DNA of 64,000 bases from CBDFKQ01 sp965248855 (GCA_965248855.1 CBDFKQ010000013.1:69680-133679); one strand, 5' to 3'. Shown: positions 18,378 through 27,393, counted from the stretch's first letter. A program made the numbers and translations. The notes: generated by a model from the letters alone, not told the origin.

Positions 18378-19963
18378 ATGGAACATACAAAAAAGTTGGT
18401 GGATTTAAATAATGGATCAGCCATAAGAAATTTATCTGCAGGACTTATGCATCTGATTGAAAATAAATTTATTGAGAATGATAATAATGACCAATATATA
18501 AGCCATTTAGTCTCCATTGTAGAATCATCTGACGATGCCATTATAAGTAAATCATTAGAGGGGATAATAAAAAGTTGGAATAAAGGTTGCGAAAAAATGT
18601 TTGGTTATACTGCTGAGCAAGCGATTGGAAAACATATTTCATTAATCATCCCAAAGGAGTACATAAATGAAGAAAAAATAATTTTAGAAAAGATAAAGAA
18701 TAATGAAAAAATTGATCATTATGAAACAGTACGAAACAGATCAGATGGAAAACAGTTTTATGTTTCATTAACCGTATCGCCATTAAAAGATAAATTAGGT
18801 AATATTATTGGCGCGTCCAAGATTGCCCGTGATATTTCAATGCAAAAAAAAGCTGAAACAAATTTTATTTATGCCAATAAAGAACTTACTTTTAATAATA
18901 GTGAAAAGGAAAAACGTGCAGCAGAATTAATTATTGCTAATAAAGAACTGGTATTTCAAAATCAGGAAAAAGAATATAGAGCGGCAGAGTTAATTATCGC
19001 TAATAAAGAACTTGCTTTTCAAAATCAAGAAAAAGAAAATAGAGCTGCAGAGTTATTGATTGCTAATGAAGAACTGGTTTTTCAAAATCAGGAAAAAGAA
19101 AATAGAGCTGCGGAGTTAATTATCGCTAATAAAGAACTTGCTTTTCAAAATCAAGAAAAAAAAAATAGAGCTGCAGAGTTATTGATTGCTAATGAAGAAT
19201 TGATTTTTCAAAATCAAGAAAAAGAAAATAGAGCAGCCGAGTTGGTAATCGCTAATAAGGAACTTGAGGCATTCACCTTTATATCCAGTCATGATTTGCA
19301 AGAACCACTTCGAAAAATACAAACCGTCTGTTCTATTATATTCGAAAGAGAAAACAATAATCTTTCAGAAAACGGAAAGTATAACTTTCAACGAATTGAA
19401 GCCGCAGCCGGTAGAATGCAACAACTTATCAATGATTTATTGTCTTTCTCAAGAATAAAAAACTGATGAAAGAAAATATGAGAAAACAAATATTAACAAG
19501 ATTTTAGATGAAGTATTAATAGAATTAAGAGAAACTATTATTGAAAAGCAAGCAGTAATTAAGGTAAATGAAATGTGTGAGGCCGAAATTATTCCTTTCC
19601 AATTTAACCGGTTGCTATTAAACCTTATTATTAATTCTCTTAAATTTTCACAAACTTCTATACCGCCTCTAATAACAATAAGCAGCAAAATAATAAATGG
19701 TAAAAATTTAAAAATAGAAAACTTAAACCCTCAAAAAAATTATTGCCATATAAAAATTAAGGATAACGGAATAGGTTTTGAATCGCATTTTAATAAACGT
19801 ATTTTTGAAGTATTTCAAAAACTTCACGGTAAAGATACTTACCCCGGAACAGGTATAGGGTTGGCCATAGTAAAAAAAATTTGTAGAGAATCACAATGGA
19901 ATTATCATTGCCAATGGAGAATTAAATATGGGTGCGAGTTTTGATATTTACATTCCTAACTAG
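18378..19963 (+). CDS. PAS sensor histidine kinase with 21-residue coiled-coil repeats (two frameshifts)
   Basis: A single PAS/PAC domain (about residues 45-160, SSDDAIISKSLEG to SKIARDIS) is followed by six tandem 21-residue repeats (IIANKELAFQNQEKENRAAEL type). Then come HisKA (FISSHDLQEPLRKI, phospho-His) and HATPase_c (NSLKFSQ, DNGIGF, GTGIGLAIVKK). The first frame stops at 19466 in a run of six A (19457-19462). With five it continues RIKTDERKYE into the ATPase. A second shift at 19872-19882 (A8T3) spoils the end; correction gives VENHNGIIIANGELNMG...IYIPN and the stop at 19963, 527 residues in total. It is soluble, with no receiver, and its cognate regulator is unknown. Confidence 0.87.
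18867..19244 (+). repeat. Six tandem 63-bp repeats inside the kinase gene
   Basis: Units start at 18867, 18930, 18993, 19056, 19119 and 19182, with a partial seventh at 19245. Each encodes 21 residues, exactly three heptads, predicted as a continuous signalling coiled coil between PAS and HisKA. Units 3 and 5 resemble each other (ANKELAFQ), as do 4 and 6 (ANEELVFQ / ANEELIFQ), so the last four arose by duplication of a 126-bp dimer. Confidence 0.93.
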
Positions 19964-19996
19964 ATTTTTTAAAATATTTTTCTTTTCTGCCAATAT

Positions 19997-20036
19997 AAAA
20001 AAAAAACGACATCAGAATACTGATATCGTTTTTTTT
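19997..20036. terminator. Bidirectional terminator between kinase and stress protein genes
   Basis: ACGACATCAG (20006-20015) pairs with CTGATATCGT (20020-20029) around AATA, with a wobble pair on the minus strand. The hairpin is flanked by an A10 run and a T8 run, so it serves both convergent genes. Confidence 0.85.
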
Positions 20037-20057
20037 ATATTAAAACCTTAAATAAAA

Positions 20058-20603
20058 TTAATAATAAATATGTTCACCTTTATTTTTTTCCCACTCTTCT
20101 TTTAAAAATTTAGCATCTTCTTCATTTTTAGGTTCAACTCCCATCACAATTCCACCTTCTTTAATACCGGATTCATAAAGTTTTGCGCGTTCTTCAGGAA
20201 TTCCTGAACCCACTAAGGCTCCAACAATACCACCAGTTAATCCACCGGCACCTGCACCGGCTAATGCTGCTGCTAAAGGGCCTGCTATAACAAGTCCTAA
20301 GCCAGGCAAAGCTACTACAGTGCCTATGGCTGCTATTGCAGCAATTACAGCACCGACAGTTCCTCCTATTGCAGATCCTACACCTGCACCTTCAAGTGCT
20401 TTATTTCCTAAATCAGTTTGATGATCTCCATCATTACCAAAATGTTTTTTACGAGTTTCGTCAGACATTAAAAGATTTACTTTATCTTTTTCATATCCTT
20501 TAGCATGTAAAGCACCGTAAGCACCTTCAGCACTTTCACGATCTTTAAACATACCTGTCATAATTTTATTACGACCTGTACTTTCTTCATTAAAAGTTGA
20601 CAT
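20058..20603 (-). CDS. YflT-like general stress domain protein with glycine zipper
   Basis: A 181-residue protein. The N-terminal 60 residues (MTGMFKDRESAEGAYGALHAKGYEKDKVNLLMS, in two blocks) match the general-stress YflT/DUF1269-like fold. A central segment of about 65 residues is rich in Gly and Ala (GAGVGSAIGGTVGAVIA ... AGAGAGGLTGG), a glycine-zipper-type membrane region. The C-terminal GIVMGVEPKNEEDAKFLKEEWEKN is soluble. Such proteins are abundant under stress in soil and freshwater bacteria; the molecular role is not known. It is a single gene with its own terminator. Confidence 0.8.
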   Translation of the reverse strand: MSTFNEESTGRNKIMTGMFKDRESAEGAYGALHAKGYEKDKVNLLMSDETRKKHFGNDGDHQTDLGNKALEGAGVGSAIGGTVGAVIAAIAAIGTVVALPGLGLVIAGPLAAALAGAGAGGLTGGIVGALVGSGIPEERAKLYESGIKEGGIVMGVEPKNEEDAKFLKEEWEKNKGEHIYY

Positions 20604-20761
20604 AATTTTAAAGTTTGAGTTTATATAAGATAATTTTACCTTTATTATATTAAAATAATAAAGAAATTATGCCGGGCTTTTTTTTCTTGTAAAAAATAAA
20701 AAAAGCATCGATTATTAACTTTTTTAATAACCTTATGTTATACTATTATTAAAGGAAAATA

Positions 20762-21301
20762 ATGGTTATAGAACTTCTTTTACTGATTTTATTATTTTTA
20801 TATATTATTTTAAAAATAATAATCGGGATATTTTTTGATGAAAAAGATATAGAATTAAAAAAAATAAAAAGGGGGATAATTTTCCTTAATAAAAAAGACT
20901 TTGATAAAGCCTTAATTTTTTTTAATAATTATATTTTAATTCATCCTATGGCAACCTATGCTTATGCTTACAGGTCTAAATGCCAATTAGGTTTAAAAAA
21001 ATTCGAGGAAGCCATCATTGACAGTACAATTGCAAATACTTTTAAAGAAACAATTCCTGAGGCATTTCTTTATAAAGGAATTGCCCACTATAAATTATGT
21101 CAATACGATAAAGCATTAATTGAATTAAATAAATCGGTTCGATATCTCAAAAACAATGCTGATGCCTATAAGTGGAGAGGGTTGGTAAATTTAAAATTAA
21201 ATTTAATTGAGCAGGCTGACAGTGATTTTAATAAATCAAAAAATTTAGGTGACGAGGATTCAAACTTTATTTTAAATCATCACTACTTAATTGAAATTTA
21301 A
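20762..21301 (+). CDS. Membrane-anchored TPR protein
   Basis: A 179-residue protein with an N-terminal hydrophobic helix (about 2-24, IELLLLILLFLYIIL). About four tetratricopeptide-like repeats follow (KDFDKALIFFNNYILIHP, KKFEEAIIDSTIA, CQYDKALIELNKSV, LIEQADSDFNKSKNLG). TPR units mediate protein-protein contacts, here probably on the cytoplasmic face of the membrane. No partner is indicated by the neighbours; the ferredoxin reductase operon begins 190 bases downstream. No specific function can be given. Confidence 0.75.
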   Translation: MVIELLLLILLFLYIILKIIIGIFFDEKDIELKKIKRGIIFLNKKDFDKALIFFNNYILIHPMATYAYAYRSKCQLGLKKFEEAIIDSTIANTFKETIPEAFLYKGIAHYKLCQYDKALIELNKSVRYLKNNADAYKWRGLVNLKLNLIEQADSDFNKSKNLGDEDSNFILNHHYLIEI

Positions 21302-21490
21302 ATTTCCTTCATATATGCTGATAAAGTTTTTTATTCAACCCAAATTAAAAATCGAAAAAAAACATTTTGCAAAAATAATTTATAAAATAAGTATAATTAT
21401 TAATAATTATTGAAATATCAAATAAATTCCTATAAAAGTTAAGTAATTAAAATTTTTAACTGTTATCATTACAAAAAATTTAATAAAATT

Positions 21491-22495
21491 ATGATTGAAA
21501 CAGATATTTGCATAATTGGTGCAGGGCCTGTAGGTTTGTTTGCTGTGTTTGAAGCAGGTTTATTAAAAATGCGTTGTCATTTAGTTGATTCATTGCCACA
21601 GATAGGTGGACAGCTTTCTGAAATTTATCCTAAAAAACCAATTTATGATATTCCCGGTTATTCAACCATTCTGGCTGAAGAGTTAGTTAAAAATTTACTT
21701 GATCAGATTCAACCATTTGCTCCCGGTTTTACTTTAGGTGAAAGAGTTGAGACTTTAGAAAAAAAAGATGATGGCAGTTTTAAATTAACAACATCCGAAA
21801 ATACAGAAATACATTGTAAGGTTGTTGTAATAGCCGGTGGACTTGGTTGCTTTGAACCACGGAAACCTGAATTGGCAAACATCGAGCAATTTGAAGGAAA
21901 AGGAATCAATTATATGATTCTTGATCCTGAAAAATATAGAAATAAAAAAGTTATTATTGCCGGAGGAGGAGATTCGGCGCTTGATTGGGCAATTCATTTA
22001 TCAAATATTTGTGAAGAATTAACTCTTATTCACAGAGGTGAAACATTTAGAGGTGCGCCTGACTCTGCTGAAAAAGTATTGGAACTTGCACATGCAGGTC
22101 AACTAAACTTAATTTTAAAATCCAACCTGGTTGGTTTAAATGGCAACGGCCACTTAGAAAGTGTTGTAATTAGCGGTGCCGATAAAATTGAGCAAACCAT
22201 TATTACTGATGCATTGATTCCTTTATTTGGTTTAAGCCCTAAACTCGGTCCACTGGAAAACTGGAATCTCAACCTTGATAAAAACGCAATTGAAGTAAAT
22301 ACTTTTGATTACTCGACAAATATAGAAGGTATTTATGCGATTGGTGATATAAACAGTTACCCCGGTAAGCTTAAATTAATTTTATGTGGTTTTCATGAAG
22401 CTGCAATAATGTGCCAAAGTGCATTTAAACATGTTTATCCCAGTCAAAAATTATCTTTCAAATACACAACCGTTAATGGTGTAAATTCTTTTTAA
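21491..22495 (+). CDS. Ferredoxin--NADP reductase (thioredoxin-reductase-like type)
   Basis: A 334-residue FAD/NAD(P)H oxidoreductase. The FAD Rossmann motif IIGAGPVGLFAVFEAG is near residues 6-21, PQIGGQLSEIYPKKPIYDIPG follows, and the second nucleotide motif is VIIAGGGDSALDWA near residue 157. YAIGDINSYPGKLKLI near 280 is the C-terminal FAD contact of TrxR-like FNRs. The redox CxxC of true thioredoxin reductases is absent. The next gene, six bases away, is a 2Fe-2S ferredoxin, which is the likely electron partner. The pair moves electrons between NADPH and ferredoxin for Fe-S, heme A or other biosynthesis. Confidence 0.93.
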   Translation: MIETDICIIGAGPVGLFAVFEAGLLKMRCHLVDSLPQIGGQLSEIYPKKPIYDIPGYSTILAEELVKNLLDQIQPFAPGFTLGERVETLEKKDDGSFKLTTSENTEIHCKVVVIAGGLGCFEPRKPELANIEQFEGKGINYMILDPEKYRNKKVIIAGGGDSALDWAIHLSNICEELTLIHRGETFRGAPDSAEKVLELAHAGQLNLILKSNLVGLNGNGHLESVVISGADKIEQTIITDALIPLFGLSPKLGPLENWNLNLDKNAIEVNTFDYSTNIEGIYAIGDINSYPGKLKLILCGFHEAAIMCQSAFKHVYPSQKLSFKYTTVNGVNSF

Positions 22496-22501
22496 TTTTA
22501 A

Positions 22502-22822
22502 ATGGACGAAATTAATTTATATATTATTGATCATGAAGGTGCAGAAACTGAATTAACTGCCCCTACTGATATGAATTTAAGTTTAATGGAACTTCTTGTG
22601 GCAAATGAGTATCCGATTTTAGCTACATGTGGTGGTTTGGCCTTATGTGCTACATGCCATGTTGTTATTTTAGAGGCAAATATTCCATTACCCGAACCCA
22701 ATAATGAAGAATTAGATATGCTTGATACGCTGCCTATTTTAACTTCAACAAGTAGATTATCATGTCAGTTGCGTTTAAATAATGAATTGGATGGTTTAAA
22801 ATTTAAAATTTTTGGAGATTAG
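22502..22822 (+). CDS. 2Fe-2S ferredoxin (adrenodoxin type)
   Basis: A 106-residue ferredoxin. The cluster ligands are Cys43, Cys49, Cys52 and Cys88 in ATCGGLALCATCH and SRLSCQLRL, the Cx5Cx2C...C spacing of vertebrate-type/ISC ferredoxins. The acidic DMLDTLP stretch is the usual reductase docking helix. It lies six bases after the FNR gene, so the two are co-transcribed and probably translationally coupled. Adrenodoxin-like ferredoxins feed Fe-S assembly and heme O to heme A conversion, which would suit the ctaA gene elsewhere in this window. That last link is inference. Confidence 0.93.
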   Translation: MDEINLYIIDHEGAETELTAPTDMNLSLMELLVANEYPILATCGGLALCATCHVVILEANIPLPEPNNEELDMLDTLPILTSTSRLSCQLRLNNELDGLKFKIFGD

Positions 22823-22925
22823 AAGGTATATATTAACCTCCGATTGTAATTAACTTACTACAATTTTAATATTTAATTACAATTTTAGAAAGAAATAATT
22901 AGTATTTAAATACACTTCCGAAATT

Positions 22926-22975
22926 AAAAGGCCATAAGCAAATAATTTAAAATCGTTTGCTCTATGGCTTTTTTA
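22926..22975 (+). terminator. Terminator after the FNR-ferredoxin operon
   Basis: An imperfect stem joins AAAAGGCCATAAGCAAA (22926-22942) with TTTGCTCTATGGCTTTTT (22956-22973), with two single-base bulges. It ends in a T6 run. Confidence 0.7.
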
Positions 22976-22995
22976 ATAATACAGAATTATTTTTT

Positions 22996-23033
22996 TTTAA
23001 ATCTAAAATTAATGTTTCAATTTTAGATTTAAA
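22996..23033. repeat. Perfect 15-bp AT-rich inverted repeat upstream of typA
   Basis: TTTAAATCTAAAATT (22996-23010) and AATTTTAGATTTAAA (23019-23033) are exact inverted copies around AATGTTTC. It lies after the operon terminator and about 140 bases before the typA promoter, in otherwise gene-free sequence (22823-23283). Function unknown; it may be a second terminator or an operator. Confidence 0.7.
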
Positions 23034-23172
23034 TTAGCCACGTACAGGATTATGTCATGCTTTATGAAATTATTTATAGCTTCTATACTTCCATTTAATT
23101 CTTCGCGATTAAAACCTATCTTAATAAATAAGCATTTTTTTTTGCATATTATTTAAAATAATTTTTTTTTCA

Positions 23173-23180
23173 TACATTTG
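23173..23180 (+). promoter_or_regulatory. Candidate -7 element TACATTTG for typA, with a structured 5' UTR
   Basis: TACATTTG followed by CACCGC fits the Bacteroidota -7 box. A start near 23187 would give a 5' UTR of about 97 bases. That leader holds CTGTTTAAAAAACAG and CTGAA...TTCAG hairpins enclosed by GGAAG (23191-23195) and CTTCC (23254-23258). A TTTG -33 box at the normal distance is not evident. Confidence 0.5.
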
Positions 23181-23283
23181 CACCGCAATTGGAAGGAGTA
23201 ATTTATTGAAATTTACCTGTTTAAAAAACAGCTGAAATCTTAATTAATTCAGTCTTCCTTTAAACATCAATAAAACAAAAAAT

Positions 23284-25092
23284 ATGCTGAGCATACGTAA
23301 CATTGCTATTATTGCCCACGTTGATCATGGAAAAACTACCTTGGTTGATAAAATTATCCATGCTTCAAAGATTTTTCGGGAAAACCAACAATTTGACGAT
23401 CTTATACTTGATAATAATGATTTAGAACGAGAAAGGGGTATAACCATCGTTTCAAAAAATGTTTCGGTTCGTTATAAAGATGTTAAAATTAATATTATCG
23501 ATACTCCCGGCCATAGTGATTTTGGTGGTGAAGTAGAACGTGTATTAAAAATGTCGGATGGTGTTCTTTTAATAGTCGATGCGTTTGAAGGCCCAATGCC
23601 TCAAACACGTTTCGTATTAACCAAAGCACTTCAATTTGGCTTAAAGCCTATTTTAGTTATTAATAAAGTTGATAAACCAAATTGCAGACCCGATGAAGTA
23701 CATGAAAATGTATTTGATTTAATGTTTAATTTGGGTGCAACTGAAGACCAGTTAGACTTTGTGACCATATATGGTTCTGCTAAAAATGGTTGGATGAGTA
23801 CTGATTGGCAAAAACCAAAAGAAGATATTATTGATTTACTTGATGCTATTATTGAAAATATACCACCTGCCCCTGTTAGAGTAGGTAATCCTCAAATTCA
23901 AATTACTTCTTTAGATTATTCTTCTTTTGTTGGTAGGATTGCAATTGGCCGTGTTTACAGGGGTACTTTAAAAGCAGGCGCCAACATGTCTTTAATTAAA
24001 GCAGGCGGTGTTATTAAAAAAGTAAAAATAAAAGAATTACAAGTATTTGAAGGTTTGGGTAGGGTAAGTGTAGAAGAAGTACCTGCAGGTGATATTTGCG
24101 CAATTACAGGAATTGAAGATTTTGAAATTGGAGATACTTTAAGTGATCCGGATAATCCTGAAGCACTTCCGCGTATATCTGTTGATGAGCCTACAATGAG
24201 TATGCTATTTACCATTAATAACTCTCCATTTTTTGGCAGAGAAGGTAAATTCGTAACATCAAGGCATTTAAGAGATCGTTTATATAAAGAAATAGAAAAA
24301 AATCTTGCATTGCGTATCCAGGCTACGGATAGTGAAGATAAGTTTTTAGTTTTTGGTCGTGGTATTCTTCATCTTTCTATTTTAATAGAAACAATGCGAA
24401 GAGAAGGATATGAATTACAAGTAGGTCAACCACAAGTTTTATTTAAAGATATTGATGGAGTAAAACATGAACCAATTGAAACTTTGGTAGTTGACGTTCC
24501 GGAAGCCACTTCAGGTAAGGTTATCGAATTGGCTACACAACGTAAAGGAGAGCTTTTAATAATGGAACCTAAAGGTGATTTGCAACATTTGGAATTTGAT
24601 ATACCATCCAGAGGTTTGATAGGATTGAGGAACCAAGTATTAACTTCAACATATGGCGAAGCTATTATGACCCATAGATTTAAAGATTATCAACCTTATA
24701 AAGGAAATATTTCTGAACGAATAAATGGTTCATTAATATCTATGGAAACAGGTGAAGGAACTGCTTACTCGATTGATAAATTGCAGGATCGCGGAGTTTT
24801 CTTTGTTGATCCGGGTGAAGAAGTTTATGCAGGCCAGGTTATTGGTGAGCACAATCGTCAAAATGATATTGAGGTAAATATTCAAAAAGGAAAGAAACTT
24901 ACAAACATGCGTGCTTCAGGTACTGATGACAATGTGAGGCTTTCTCCAAAAATCCAGTTTTCTTTAGAAGAGTCAATGGAATACATTCAAAAAGATGAAT
25001 ATTTAGAAATAACACCTAAATCATTCAGAATGCGTAAAATATATCTTGATCCTAATGAAAGAAAAAGAATGGAATCAAGAAAAGAACAATAA
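23284..25092 (+). CDS. typA: Translational GTPase TypA/BipA
   Basis: A 602-residue ribosome-associated GTPase of the elongation-factor family, involved in 50S assembly and stress or cold growth. The G1 motif AHVDHGKTT, the G2 region RERGITIVSKN, DTPGHSDFGGEV (G3) and NKVDKPNCRP (G4) are all present. EF-G-like domains III and V and the TypA-specific C-terminus (TDDNVRLSPKIQFSLEE ... YLDPNERKRMESRKEQ) complete it. The length is normal. It is transcribed alone from a candidate promoter with a structured leader. Confidence 0.97.
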   Translation: MLSIRNIAIIAHVDHGKTTLVDKIIHASKIFRENQQFDDLILDNNDLERERGITIVSKNVSVRYKDVKINIIDTPGHSDFGGEVERVLKMSDGVLLIVDAFEGPMPQTRFVLTKALQFGLKPILVINKVDKPNCRPDEVHENVFDLMFNLGATEDQLDFVTIYGSAKNGWMSTDWQKPKEDIIDLLDAIIENIPPAPVRVGNPQIQITSLDYSSFVGRIAIGRVYRGTLKAGANMSLIKAGGVIKKVKIKELQVFEGLGRVSVEEVPAGDICAITGIEDFEIGDTLSDPDNPEALPRISVDEPTMSMLFTINNSPFFGREGKFVTSRHLRDRLYKEIEKNLALRIQATDSEDKFLVFGRGILHLSILIETMRREGYELQVGQPQVLFKDIDGVKHEPIETLVVDVPEATSGKVIELATQRKGELLIMEPKGDLQHLEFDIPSRGLIGLRNQVLTSTYGEAIMTHRFKDYQPYKGNISERINGSLISMETGEGTAYSIDKLQDRGVFFVDPGEEVYAGQVIGEHNRQNDIEVNIQKGKKLTNMRASGTDDNVRLSPKIQFSLEESMEYIQKDEYLEITPKSFRMRKIYLDPNERKRMESRKEQ

Positions 25093-25168
25093 AACTTTTG
25101 TTAAATCAAAATGAAGGAGATTGTTCTGAATTAAAAATTATTTTTTCAGATATTTTACATGAATAATT

Positions 25169-25221
25169 TAGTTAAATGAATTAAGTCCGAAGCTTTGCTT
25201 CGGACTTAATTCATTTAACTA
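25169..25221. terminator. 25-bp perfect hairpin downstream of typA
   Basis: The left arm (25169-25193) and right arm (25197-25221) are exact inverted copies around a TTT loop. The GC-rich core is GTCCGAAGC/GCTTCGGAC. The outer half of each arm is AT-rich and could act as the U-tract. The right arm contains the stop codon of the small minus-strand frame, so it could end both converging transcripts. Confidence 0.75.
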
Positions 25222-25413
25222 CCCTAATAATTGATTATATCCTTTTAAAAACCCTCTCGTAAATAATTTAAACCTTAAATATGTTTTTCTACCTTTTGGA
25301 AAAACATTTTGAGGATATGCAACTTCATTAATCATAAGGATTAAATAAAATAACAAAACCGTATATAAAATACAAAAAATCAATTCTAGATTTCTGTATA
25401 CCTCTAATGACAA
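25219..25413 (-). CDS. Possible small membrane protein, 64 residues
   Basis: A hydrophobic N-terminal half (LELIFCILYTVLLFYLILMI) would span the membrane once. It is followed by a basic tail (PKGRKTYLRFKLFTRGFLKG). The tail resembles C-terminal ends of some Bacteroidota glycosyltransferases, so this may be a remnant or a free small protein. It ends inside a strong hairpin that could terminate it, and it lies divergently from amn, 76 bases away. I do not recognise a family, and the reading frame may be chance. Confidence 0.4.
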   Translation of the reverse strand: MSLEVYRNLELIFCILYTVLLFYLILMINEVAYPQNVFPKGRKTYLRFKLFTRGFLKGYNQLLG

Positions 25414-25489
25414 ATTAGTTTATTAAAAATATTTTTTATTTTTCTTTTAACAATATTTTTTTTTAATATAAAAAAACGAATATTACCGG

Positions 25490-26260
25490 ATGAAAACTAA
25501 AAAAGAAATTGTAGATAATTGGCTTCCTCGATACACAGGTACAAGTTTAGATTCGTTTGGAGAATATATCTTACTGACAAATTTTCATAATTATGTTGAA
25601 ATTTTTGCAAAAGAATTTAAAGTTGAAATAAAAGGTATTGGAAGGCCGATGCAAACGGCAACTGCTAACAATATCACCATTATAAATTTTGGGATGGGTA
25701 GTGCAATGGCTGCCACTGCAATGGATTTGCTTTCGGCAGTTGAACCAAAAGCTGCCTTGTTTTTAGGAAAATGTGGCGGTTTGAAAAAAAGAAAAGTAGG
25801 TGATTTGGTTTTACCCATTGCAGCGATAAGAGGTGAAGGAACCAGTAATGATTATATGCCTGCGGAGGTACCTGCCCTACCTTCTTTTCGTTTGCAGCGA
25901 TCAGTATCTTCAATGATCAAAAAACATCAATTAGATTATTGGACGGGGACAGTTTATACAACAAATAGAAGAGTATGGGAGCATGATGAAAATTTTAAAG
26001 AATATCTTAGAGGTATACGTGCAGAAGCTATCGATATGGAAACAGCAACAATTTTTATTGTTGGTTTTGCAAATAACATTCCTCATGGTGCTTTACTGCT
26101 TGTATCAGACAATCCTATGACACCTGATGGTGTAAAAACGGAAGAAAGTGATAAGATTGTAACCGAACATTTTGTTCAGAATCATTTACAAATTGGTATT
26201 GATTCGTTGATCGAACTTGCCAACTCGGGTGAATCTGTTAAACATTTAAGATTCGAATAA
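25490..26260 (+). CDS. amn: AMP nucleosidase
   Basis: A 256-residue enzyme of the purine nucleoside phosphorylase superfamily, the short AMP nucleosidase typical of Bacteroidota. It cleaves AMP to adenine and ribose-5-phosphate. The N-terminal KEIVDNWLPRYTGTSL is the family start. The phosphate/ribose loop region shows INFGMGSAMAATAMDLL and LFLGKCGGLKKRKVGDLV, and IDMETATIF holds the conserved catalytic Glu. It lacks the long N-terminal regulatory domain of the E. coli enzyme. It is a single gene, convergent with the glycosyltransferase gene and 11 bases from it. Confidence 0.92.
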   Translation: MKTKKEIVDNWLPRYTGTSLDSFGEYILLTNFHNYVEIFAKEFKVEIKGIGRPMQTATANNITIINFGMGSAMAATAMDLLSAVEPKAALFLGKCGGLKKRKVGDLVLPIAAIRGEGTSNDYMPAEVPALPSFRLQRSVSSMIKKHQLDYWTGTVYTTNRRVWEHDENFKEYLRGIRAEAIDMETATIFIVGFANNIPHGALLLVSDNPMTPDGVKTEESDKIVTEHFVQNHLQIGIDSLIELANSGESVKHLRFE

Positions 26261-26271
26261 ATAAAATTTTA

Positions 26272-27393
26272 TTATTTGCGAGCCATCATAGCTTTTTCAT
26301 AAACTTCCATCGTTCTCAAAGCAGTATTATCCCAACTATACTGTTTTACCCATTCAGAACCTTTTAAAATTATTTTTTTTCTAAACTCTGTATCATCAAT
26401 AATTTTACACGCTTTTAAAAAAATATCTTCGGCGTCGTATTCAATATGCATGGTACCGCCTCCCGAAATTTCGGCAAGTGAACCACCATTAACACACAAC
26501 ACAGGTACACCGCATGCCATTGCCTCTAATGGAGCAAAGCCAAACCCTTCGTACTGTGAAGTATAAATCATCAAATCACCTTCATTATAAAATTCATTCA
26601 TTTTTTCATCGGGAATAAAATCTGTAAAAATCACATTTTTTAAACCTAAGGTTTTAACCAATTCCGGATACGGCGTATATTGTGGATAAGAACCTGCAAT
26701 TTTTAATTCTACAAAATCATATTTCTTTTCGAGTTTTTGAAAAGCTTTTAATATTAAATCCACATTCTTTCTTTTTCCCAAACCCCCTGTATAAATAATT
26801 GTAAATTTTTCGTTTTCAAATTTTTGAATGGGTTTAAAAAAATTAAAATCAATTCCATTAGGTACTGCATAAACCAGCTCTTCAGGGTAGTTGGCATAAT
26901 TTATAGTATCAATCTTTGCAGTTTCGGATACAACGATAACCGGTATTTTTTCTTTTTTAAATTTCTTTACTGTGCTTGCAAAAAAATTAATAAACTTTTT
27001 ATCCCCCTCGGGAATGTGTAATAAAGAAGCATCGTGCAAGGTAATAACTAAAGGTTTTTTGTGGGCATACATCAAACCCAAACCACCCAGAAACCAATGT
27101 GCATGAAATACATCCGCCTTTTGATTAAAAATGGCGGCAGCAGCAAAATAAGGAAAAATATATGGTCTTAAGTTTTTTAAAGAGCGATAATGAACGGGTT
27201 TGATCCAATCGATATCTACATAATGCGCATCAGAGGAGTTTTTACTATGAGGCTTATATAATAATAGATTGTCATTGTAATTTCTAATGTGCTTTGCCAA
27301 TTCATATCCATACCTTCCAATACCGGACACAAAATGCATACAATTTAACATTATTATTTTTTTATTATTAATACTTGTATTTCCCAATGGCAT
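26272..27393 (-). CDS. Glycosyltransferase family 4
   Basis: A 373-residue GT-B glycosyltransferase. The donor-binding C-terminal half shows YTGGLGKRKNVDLILKAF and EGFGFAPLEAMACGVPVLC, with the Glu of the EX7E motif. The acceptor half has GIGRYGYELAKHI near the start and DVFHAHWFLGGLG. Such enzymes add hexoses from nucleotide sugars to lipid-linked glycans at the inner face of the membrane. It heads the exopolysaccharide locus and is divergent from the O-antigen ligase-like gene. Donor and acceptor cannot be read. Confidence 0.9.
   Translation of the reverse strand: MPLGNTSINNKKIIMLNCMHFVSGIGRYGYELAKHIRNYNDNLLLYKPHSKNSSDAHYVDIDWIKPVHYRSLKNLRPYIFPYFAAAAIFNQKADVFHAHWFLGGLGLMYAHKKPLVITLHDASLLHIPEGDKKFINFFASTVKKFKKEKIPVIVVSETAKIDTINYANYPEELVYAVPNGIDFNFFKPIQKFENEKFTIIYTGGLGKRKNVDLILKAFQKLEKKYDFVELKIAGSYPQYTPYPELVKTLGLKNVIFTDFIPDEKMNEFYNEGDLMIYTSQYEGFGFAPLEAMACGVPVLCVNGGSLAEISGGGTMHIEYDAEDIFLKACKIIDDTEFRKKIILKGSEWVKQYSWDNTALRTMEVYEKAMMARK

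Noticed and set aside
18867..19244. Tandem 63-bp units as a CRISPR array or minisatellite
   Set aside because: Units are head-to-tail with no spacers, stay in frame and encode a coiled coil between PAS and HisKA domains.
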